Of a DNA stretch of 64,000 nucleotides, positions 58,114-64,000 are shown piece by piece; position 1 is the stretch's first letter; each line of letters begins with the position of its first letter. Below the pieces are notes generated by a model. That model saw nothing but the letters and a program-made list of their open reading frames with translations, was not told the origin of the DNA and did no database searches. A program made the translations under genes and the position numbers. Location of the stretch: contig JAHBZB010000002.1 in the NCBI GenBank assembly GCA_019635635.1, positions 62,001 through 126,000 of the forward strand, written 5' to 3'. The stretch comes from Xanthobacteraceae bacterium. GTDB lineage: Bacteria; Pseudomonadota; Alphaproteobacteria; Rhizobiales; Xanthobacteraceae.

Positions 58114-58848
58114 ATGACCGGAAGATTACAGGGCAAACGCGCCTTCGTGACCGCCGCGGGTGCCGGCATCGGCAAGGCCTGCGCTATCGCATTTGCGCGC
58201 GAAGGCGCGCAAGTCTTTGCAAGCGACATCGACGACAAGGCCTTCGCTGCGTTGAAGACCGCTGGCGTCGGCGACGTCTTCAAGCTCGACGTGCTGAACA
58301 CCGATGCCGTCAACGACGCGGCGAAGCGGATCGGCAACATCAATGTACTTCTGAACGCAGCGGGCTACGTGCATCACGGCACGGTGCTCGAATGCGACGA
58401 CAAGGCTTGGGATTTCTCGTTCGATCTGAACGTCAAATCCATGCACCGCACGATCAAGGCGTTCCTGCCGGGGATGCTTGCGGGCGGCGGCGGTTCGATC
58501 GTGAACATCGCCTCGGCCGCGGGCGTGCTGAAAGCAGCACCCAACCGCTACGTCTATGGCGCGACCAAAGCCGCGGTCGCGGCGCTGACGCGCGCGGTCG
58601 CCGCCGATTTCATTTCCAAAGGCATCCGCTGCAACTGCATCTGCCCCGGCACGATCGAGACGCCCTCCATGCTCGGGCGCGCCGCCGCGCAAGGCCCGGA
58701 AGGCATGAAGAACTTCGTCGCGCGCCAGCCGCTCGGACGTCTCGGCACGGCGGAAGAAATCGCGCTGCTTGCCGTTTATCTCGCGAGCGACGAAAGCTCA
58801 TTCACCACCGGCGGCGCGCATGTCGCGGACGGCGGCTGGACTTTATAG
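58114..58848 (+). CDS. SDR-family dehydrogenase, BDH2/2-keto-3-deoxy-L-fuconate type
   Basis: A 244-residue classical SDR. The cofactor loop is TAAGAGIG (13-20), FASDIDD suggests NAD(H), and the catalytic pair is in YGATK. TGRLQGKRAFVTAAGAGIGK and GRLGTAEEIALLAVYLASDE resemble the 2-keto-3-deoxy-L-fuconate dehydrogenase/BDH2 branch, which oxidises 2-keto-3-deoxy sugar acids. It starts 12 bases after the dehydratase, so oxidation of the dehydratase product is a fair guess. Confidence 0.8.
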   Translation: MTGRLQGKRAFVTAAGAGIGKACAIAFAREGAQVFASDIDDKAFAALKTAGVGDVFKLDVLNTDAVNDAAKRIGNINVLLNAAGYVHHGTVLECDDKAWDFSFDLNVKSMHRTIKAFLPGMLAGGGGSIVNIASAAGVLKAAPNRYVYGATKAAVAALTRAVAADFISKGIRCNCICPGTIETPSMLGRAAAQGPEGMKNFVARQPLGRLGTAEEIALLAVYLASDESSFTTGGAHVADGGWTL

Positions 58849-58857
58849 GGAAACGCC

Positions 58858-59604
58858 ATGAACAAGATCGATCTCTCCGGCCGCATCGCCGTTGTCACCG
58901 GCGGCGCTCAAGGCTTCGGGCGCGCGATTGCGGAACGCTTCATCGCATCGGGTGCGAAGGTCGCGATCTGGGACCTGGATGCGAAGCTCGCCGAAAAGAC
59001 CGCCACCGAAGTCGGCAACGGCACAAAAGTCTATTCGCTCGATGTTTCGGATTTTGCAGCCGTCGAAAAGGCGCGCGACGCCACCATCAAGGATTTCGGC
59101 AAGATCGATATTCTCGTGAATAACGCGGGCGTCGCGGGTGCCAATGCGACCGTGTGGGACACGACCGTCGATGAATGGCGGCGTGTCATGCGCATCAATC
59201 TCGACGGACCCTTTGTCTGCTCGAAGGCTGTCGTGCCGCACATGATCGCGCAAAAATACGGCCGCATCGTCAATATAGCCTCCATCGCCGGCAAGGACGG
59301 CAACCCGAACGCCGCACACTATTCCGCATCGAAGGCCGGCGTTATTGCGCTCACGAAGTCGCTCGGCAAGGAACTCGCTTCCTACGATATCGCTGTCAAC
59401 GCCGTGACGCCCGCGGCGGCAAAGACCGCGATCTTCGACCAACTCACGCAGCAGCATATCGATTTCATGCTGTCTAAAATTCCGCGCGCACGCTTCGTGC
59501 TGGTTGAGGAACTCGCCTCGCTCGTGGCATGGATGGCATCGGACGAGAATTCGTTCACGACCGGCGCGGTATTCGATATTTCGGGCGGCCGGGCGACTTA
59601 CTGA
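58858..59604 (+). CDS. SDR-family oxidoreductase
   Basis: A 248-residue classical SDR with TGGAQGFG (15-22), NNAG (about 88-91) and YSASK (about 156-160). IWDLDAK after strand 2 suggests NAD(H). It is nine bases downstream of the previous SDR and last in the operon. It could be the sugar dehydrogenase that starts the pathway or act on a side product; nothing in the sequence decides. Confidence 0.83.
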   Translation: MNKIDLSGRIAVVTGGAQGFGRAIAERFIASGAKVAIWDLDAKLAEKTATEVGNGTKVYSLDVSDFAAVEKARDATIKDFGKIDILVNNAGVAGANATVWDTTVDEWRRVMRINLDGPFVCSKAVVPHMIAQKYGRIVNIASIAGKDGNPNAAHYSASKAGVIALTKSLGKELASYDIAVNAVTPAAAKTAIFDQLTQQHIDFMLSKIPRARFVLVEELASLVAWMASDENSFTTGAVFDISGGRATY

Positions 59605-59623
59605 CCGGCCTTCGCGCAGCGCG

Positions 59624-60562
59624 CTATCGAACTTGCTTCCGGTATTCGCGCGCGCTCACGCCGACGCGCTGCTGGAACGCTCTGGAAAAGTGTACGGCGC
59701 TCGTAAAGCCGGCTCGGGCGGCAATCGCTTGAATCGGTAAATCGCCATCGGCGAGCAATGTCTTGGCAAGCTCAAGACGCCGGCGCAGCACGTACTGGTG
59801 CGGCGTGGTCCCGACCGTATTCTTGAATATCCGGAGAAAATGAAACCGGCTGAGCCCGGCCAGCGCGGCCAGGTCCGAAAGCGAGATATCTTCGGCAATC
59901 CGCACTTCGATGTATTCCAGCAAACGATGGAGCTGTGTCTGCGCAAGATTTGCGGGAGCCCTGCCTGCCGCCTGCACGCCGCGCAGAGAGCGGCCCAGTT
60001 CCATCTGGAGCTGCTGTACCAATGTTTCGACGTAGATGGCGCTGCCAGGCGCCTCGCCGCGCGCGATCATTCCCAGTTTCATTATCGTGTTCTGCGCGAC
60101 CGCGTCGGCGAAATAAATACTCGGCGCCACGTTCGCCAGCGCCGTTTGTTCGCCTTCCGGCCCGCAGTCGAAATGGACCGCGGTGAAGCTGTTTTCGCCG
60201 TCCATTTCAGCCCAGCCGCGCGAGCCGATGCCCGCCGGGAGAAAGCTCAACGTATCCGTGAGATCGCGCCGGTTTACGTCGCCGACAATGTCGAAGTTCG
60301 CTTCGCCGTCGGACAACGTCATATCGTGGCAAGCAACGTAGTTCGATGGACTTTCGAGCTTGAAATCGTATCCCTGATGGCCGACGAAGCGAAAAAATTC
60401 CACCGTCACACCCTGCCATTCACGGCGAACGTGAAGGTTGCGGCCTCGCGGCGCGTAGCCGTCCGAAACGGTAATTTCGAGCTCTTTCACCGGTCTTTGC
60501 TCCCGTATCGGCGTGCGCATGCGGTGTCCCGGCTGCGCCGCGATTCCCCGTCTCGTGACCAT
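59624..60562 (-). CDS. AraC-family transcriptional regulator
   Basis: A 312-residue regulator. The C-terminal 100 residues hold the double helix-turn-helix of AraC/XylS proteins (LSDLAALAGLSRFHFLRIF, then IQAIAARAGFTSAVHFSRAF). The N-terminal part (about 20-190) is a probable effector or interaction domain I cannot place. ATG at 60520 is an alternative start. It is convergent with the SDR operon, 19 bases away, and divergent from the HerA-like gene, so its target is unclear. Confidence 0.88.
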   Translation of the reverse strand: MVTRRGIAAQPGHRMRTPIREQRPVKELEITVSDGYAPRGRNLHVRREWQGVTVEFFRFVGHQGYDFKLESPSNYVACHDMTLSDGEANFDIVGDVNRRDLTDTLSFLPAGIGSRGWAEMDGENSFTAVHFDCGPEGEQTALANVAPSIYFADAVAQNTIMKLGMIARGEAPGSAIYVETLVQQLQMELGRSLRGVQAAGRAPANLAQTQLHRLLEYIEVRIAEDISLSDLAALAGLSRFHFLRIFKNTVGTTPHQYVLRRRLELAKTLLADGDLPIQAIAARAGFTSAVHFSRAFQQRVGVSAREYRKQVR

Positions 60563-60665
60563 AGTAAACGATTTCTTGTCATGCGCGCCAAGTTCGTTCC
60601 CCGACGTTAATCGGATTTAGATTACTTGTGCTTAGTCTCCCTGCAAAGATTATGGGGAGACTCTC

Positions 60666-62498
60666 GTGCTCGGTTCTACGGTGGTGCCTGCCGCAACGAT
60701 TGCCGCTGCACCGGGAACGCCTACGGAAGTGCTCGGGCATGTTCATTCGGTCAGCGGCTCGCAGGCGACTGTCGGCCTGCTGAACACCGCCCTTTCCGGT
60801 CCGAACCGCTCGGTCATCACCGTCGGCCGCTTCCTCAAAATCCAGACCGCGAAGTCGCAACTGGTCGGGGTCATCACCGAGGTGTCGATCCAGAATGCGC
60901 TCGCCAGCGAATATTGCGCGATCGCGCGCGTCGATCTCATGGGAGAATTCATTTCGGGCGCAGTCGTGGGATTCCGCCGCGGCGTTTCGGGCTATCCGAC
61001 CATCCGCGACACCGCGCTCCCGCTATCGAACAAGGAACTGCGCATCATTTTCGATGAAGCCGGCTCCTCGATGCTTTCGATCGGAAGCCTTCAGCAGGAT
61101 ACAACCGTCAACGCCCGCATCGATGTTGACGAAATGCTCAACAAGCATTTCGCCGTGCTCGGCTCGACGGGCGTCGGCAAATCGACCGGCGTCGCTCATA
61201 TCCTCGCACAGACGATGAAGCTGCGTCCGAATCTGCGCATTTTTCTGCTCGACGCCCACAATGAATATCATCGCTCGTTCGGTTCGAAGGCCGAAGTGAT
61301 GAATCCGGGTAACCTGCGGTTGCCGTTCTGGCTGTTCAACTTCGAGGAAATCGTCGATGTCTTCTTCGCGGGCCGGCCAGGCTTGCAGGAAGAGGCCGAC
61401 ATTCTCGCCGAGATCATTCCAATCGCCAAGGCGAACTACAGCCAGTATCGCGGCAACGAGAGCAACCGCGCTTCGGCCGCCGCGATCAAGCGTACCGACG
61501 CCAGGACCATCGGCTATACGGTCGATACGCCGGTGCCCTACCGGCTCGCGGACCTGCTCGCCTTGATCGACGACCGCATGGGCAAGCTCGAGAACCGTTC
61601 CTCGCGCATGATCTACCAGCGCCTGATTACGCGGATCGAAACGGTCAGCAATGATCCGCGCTACGCCTTCATGTTCGAACGCGCCAATGTCGGCGGCGAC
61701 ACCATGGCGGAGTCGATCAGCCAGCTTTTCCGTCTCCAGCAAAGCGGCGCCACGATGACGATCATGCAGCTCGCCGGCTTCCCTTCGGAAGTTGTCGAGC
61801 CGGTCGTATCGGTGCTCACGCGGCTCGCCTACGACTTCGGCCTCTGGAGCAACGGCGCGGTGCCGCTGCTGTTCGTATGCGAGGAAGCCCACAAATATGC
61901 TTCCGCCGACAAGAACGCCGGTTTTGCGCCAACGCGCCGGGCGCTCGCGCGGATCGCGAAGGAAGGCCGCAAGCACGGCGTCTATCTCGGCCTCGTGACG
62001 CAGCGTCCCGCCGAACTCGACCCGACTATCATCTCCCAGTGCGGCACATTGTTCGCGATGCGCATGTCGAACGATCGCGACCAGTCGCTGCTACGCTCGG
62101 CGGTCGCGGACCACGGCGCGGACCTGTTCGCCTTCGTGCCGTCGCTCGGTACGCGCGAAGCAATTGCATTTGGCGCGGGCGTGCCGCTGCCCACGCGGCT
62201 TACTTTCCCGGAGATTCCGAGCGCTGCCATTCCGAAGAGCGAGTCCTTCGCCGGCAATCATGGTGTCAATGTCGATACGAGCGAACTCGACTTCATCAGT
62301 GCGGTCGTCGACCGCTGGCGGCGTGCGACCATGAGCCAGCAGAACGCGAATGAGGAGCCGCTGCGCGCTTCGACGCAACCCGTGGTTCCCGAAAGCGTTC
62401 CGCTTCAGCCTGCGGCTCCCGTGGCCGCCCCGATCGAAGCGAACCGGCTCAGCCTGCTCAAGAAGCCGCTGACTGCGAACGAAGATTTCCGGCGCTAG
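60666..62498 (+). CDS. HerA-like (DUF87) ATPase
   Basis: A 610-residue FtsK/HerA-superfamily ATPase. An N-terminal HAS-barrel-like domain (about 18-110, EVLGHVHSVSGSQATVG) precedes the motor core: Walker A GSTGVGKST at 166-174, Walker B LLFVCEEAH at about 401-409, and the LVTQRPAELDPTIISQC segment. The last 70 residues are Ala/Pro-rich and probably disordered. GTG is the start, with GGGGAGA seven bases upstream. HerA usually works with a NurA nuclease or SIR2/DUF4297 effectors; none is adjacent, so its role is unknown. Confidence 0.82.
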   Translation: MLGSTVVPAATIAAAPGTPTEVLGHVHSVSGSQATVGLLNTALSGPNRSVITVGRFLKIQTAKSQLVGVITEVSIQNALASEYCAIARVDLMGEFISGAVVGFRRGVSGYPTIRDTALPLSNKELRIIFDEAGSSMLSIGSLQQDTTVNARIDVDEMLNKHFAVLGSTGVGKSTGVAHILAQTMKLRPNLRIFLLDAHNEYHRSFGSKAEVMNPGNLRLPFWLFNFEEIVDVFFAGRPGLQEEADILAEIIPIAKANYSQYRGNESNRASAAAIKRTDARTIGYTVDTPVPYRLADLLALIDDRMGKLENRSSRMIYQRLITRIETVSNDPRYAFMFERANVGGDTMAESISQLFRLQQSGATMTIMQLAGFPSEVVEPVVSVLTRLAYDFGLWSNGAVPLLFVCEEAHKYASADKNAGFAPTRRALARIAKEGRKHGVYLGLVTQRPAELDPTIISQCGTLFAMRMSNDRDQSLLRSAVADHGADLFAFVPSLGTREAIAFGAGVPLPTRLTFPEIPSAAIPKSESFAGNHGVNVDTSELDFISAVVDRWRRATMSQQNANEEPLRASTQPVVPESVPLQPAAPVAAPIEANRLSLLKKPLTANEDFRR

Positions 62499-62525
62499 CT
62501 TGCGCTATCCGGCAACTGCCCGTGC

Positions 62526-64000
62526 CTAGCGCGAGCGCGCGGCTGCCGGGGCGCGAAGACGGCCGCTGATGCGATCCTGAATCGCCGAGCTGCGCACTTC
62601 CGACGTTCTCCCGCCGACTATCGTGCCTGACCGCATGTCGTCGAGATAAACCGGCTTCGAGAAATAGAAGCCCTGGGCGAACCGAATGCGCGTCGCAGTC
62701 TGCAAATAAATCAGTTCCTCGGCGCTTTCGACGCCTTCGGCGACCATATCCATGCCGAGCGTGTGGCCGAGTGACTCGATCGCCTTCAGTACGCTCTGGC
62801 TTCGCGGCCGCTCGTGAATGCGTGTGATGAACGAGCGGTCGATTTTCAGTTCGTCCGCGGTTATGTCCGCGAGCGCGCTCAGCGAAGAATAGCCGGTGCC
62901 GAAATCGTCGATCGATATTTTCACGCCGATCTTGCGCAGGAACGGAAGGATCTCCGACTGAAACACGCCCTGTTCGATGATCGCATCTTCCGTCAGTTCG
63001 AGCACCAGACGATCCGCGTGGCCGCTCGACTTGATCGTTTCGATCACCGTATGCATGAACGCTAGATCGCCGGTCTGCTTGGCGCCGATGTTGATACTAA
63101 CGCTTTTACCCGGCCCGAACGCCGCATCGAGCCGGTCGATCGAGGCCAGCGTCTCGTTCAGCACGAAGTTCGTGATCGGATTGATGAGCCCGAGTTCTAC
63201 CGCGAGGCTGATGAACTGCCCCGGCATGTGGATTTCGCCGTCGCTGTCGCGCCAGCGCACCAGAGTCTCGAACCCGACGACATCGTGACTGTGGATGTCG
63301 ACCTTCGGTTGGAACGCGCAGACGAAGCGGCGATCCCGGATCGCGAGGCGCAGGCGCTGTTCCGCTTCCATCCGGGCGGCAATCCTCTTTCCGAGCCCGT
63401 CGTCGAAGTACATCGCTTGGCCCTTCGCCCGACCCTTGGCGCCATACATCGCGCCGTCAGCGTTACGCCGCAGCGTTTCGTAATTATCGCCGTGTGCCGG
63501 ATAGAACGACACGCCGATCGAGCAGGAACTGAAGATTTCGAACCCTTCGATGTAGAATGGCTGTTTCAGATCGGACAGCACCTGCGCAATCAACGGTTCC
63601 GCGGCTTCCCGACCGTCGATGCCATGCAGCAGCAGCACGAATTCGTCGCCGCTGATGCGCGCGAGCATGTCGCCGGGCCGGAGCTTCGCTGCGACCCGCT
63701 CGCCGATCTTGATAAGCACCGCGTCACCGATCGCGTGGCTGTAATAGTCGTTGACGTGCTTGAAATTGTCGAGATCGATGAATGCGATCGCGAACGGGGC
63801 ACGCTCGTTGCGGATGATCTGTTCCGCGTGCTCCTGAATGCGGAGGCGATCCGGCAGGCCCGTCAGCTTGTCGATATGCGCGCGTTCCGAAAGACGGCGC
63901 TCGATTTCGCGATGCTCGGTGATGTCGACCGAACTCGAGATCAAAAGATTATTGCTGGTGATGAACACCGGCGTGTGCGACGTGAGCAGAACGCGCCGGC
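62526..64000 (-). CDS. GGDEF/EAL domain protein, 5' end beyond window
   Basis: The C-terminal part of a cyclic-di-GMP signalling protein; the frame stays open to the window edge, and the visible upstream residues (LLTSHTPVFITSN, then DITEHREIERRL) look like the end of a PAS domain. The GGDEF domain has SGDEF in ARISGDEFVLLL. The EAL domain has ETL in VGFETLVRWR and a complete DDFGTGYSSL loop. The GDEF core and the EAL metal residues appear largely intact, so synthesis, hydrolysis or both remain possible. The C-terminal tail is short and basic. Confidence 0.85.
   Translation of the reverse strand, partial: RRVLLTSHTPVFITSNNLLISSSVDITEHREIERRLSERAHIDKLTGLPDRLRIQEHAEQIIRNERAPFAIAFIDLDNFKHVNDYYSHAIGDAVLIKIGERVAAKLRPGDMLARISGDEFVLLLHGIDGREAAEPLIAQVLSDLKQPFYIEGFEIFSSCSIGVSFYPAHGDNYETLRRNADGAMYGAKGRAKGQAMYFDDGLGKRIAARMEAEQRLRLAIRDRRFVCAFQPKVDIHSHDVVGFETLVRWRDSDGEIHMPGQFISLAVELGLINPITNFVLNETLASIDRLDAAFGPGKSVSINIGAKQTGDLAFMHTVIETIKSSGHADRLVLELTEDAIIEQGVFQSEILPFLRKIGVKISIDDFGTGYSSLSALADITADELKIDRSFITRIHERPRSQSVLKAIESLGHTLGMDMVAEGVESAEELIYLQTATRIRFAQGFYFSKPVYLDDMRSGTIVGGRTSEVRSSAIQDRISGRLRAPAAARSR

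Noticed and set aside
56290-59604. Complete Weimberg xylose pathway
   Set aside because: Only a XylD-like enzyme and generic SDRs are present; XylX, XylA and XylC equivalents are missing.
60666-62498. HerA-NurA or HerA-SIR2 phage-defence operon
   Set aside because: No nuclease or SIR2 gene lies next to the ATPase within the window.

Overview
This is a GC-rich stretch of an alphaproteobacterial chromosome, most likely order Hyphomicrobiales (Bradyrhizobium/Xanthobacteraceae-like). The lineage is inferred from gene content and order: dgt-argS-SPOR-nagZ, pcm-tolC-popZ-valS with PopZ, the four-gene aapJQMP amino-acid transporter, an ExoR-like Sel1 protein, and a MASE1 kinase with a FixJ-type regulator. 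No species can be named. I saw no insertion sequence, integrase, prophage or CRISPR array. Genes are packed tightly, and no gap without a gene exceeds 300 bases.

Layout. 0-5.5 kb: a minus-strand block of dgt, argS, a SPOR-domain cell-envelope protein and nagZ, which runs off the left edge. 5.6-11.3 kb: erpA, xthA, an ExoR-like protein overlapping ilvD, a 3-methyladenine glycosylase, a membrane methyltransferase and an NTF2-like protein. 11.4-17.2 kb: valS, popZ, tolC and pcm on the minus strand. 17.3-19.5 kb: tRNA-Cys, a thioesterase, tRNA-Asn and a photolyase. 19.5-23.4 kb: cysK, hutX, a small Cys-rich exported protein, sseA and a metallo-beta-lactamase-fold hydrolase, giving a sulfur/heme flavour. 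23.4-27.7 kb: aapJQMP. 27.9-32.3 kb: metC, an SDR, an HpcH/HpaI aldolase and glpK. 32.3-37.1 kb: the MASE1 kinase and its regulator, a small membrane protein, a TerC-family protein behind a structured leader with a 31-codon upstream ORF, tusA and an exported hydrolase. 37.1-42.8 kb: an oligopeptide-type ABC transporter with a fused double ATPase. 42.9-49.7 kb: a CoA-transferase and enoyl-CoA hydratase pair, GlcG-like, FAD/Fe-S oxidoreductase and serine-glyoxylate aminotransferase genes. 49.7-60.6 kb: a LacI-controlled sugar/sugar-acid locus. 60.7-64 kb: a HerA-like ATPase and a GGDEF/EAL protein running off the right edge.

How the genes work together. The clearest accessory system is at 49.7-59.6 kb. 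A LacI-family gene sits between a divergent transport operon (ATPase, Tat-exported binding protein, two permeases, a DenD-like dehydrogenase) and a downstream operon (XylD-type sugar-acid dehydratase and two SDRs). A 13-base sequence with a LacI-type centre occurs in both intergenic regions and is a good candidate operator. The pathway encoded here is incomplete. An HpcH/HpaI aldolase 20 kb away and the adjacent glycolate/glyoxylate-type genes could supply the missing steps, but that is a hypothesis. The most unusual small-scale signal is the terC leader, where alternative RNA pairings could hide the start of an upstream ORF that overlaps the terC start codon as ATGA.
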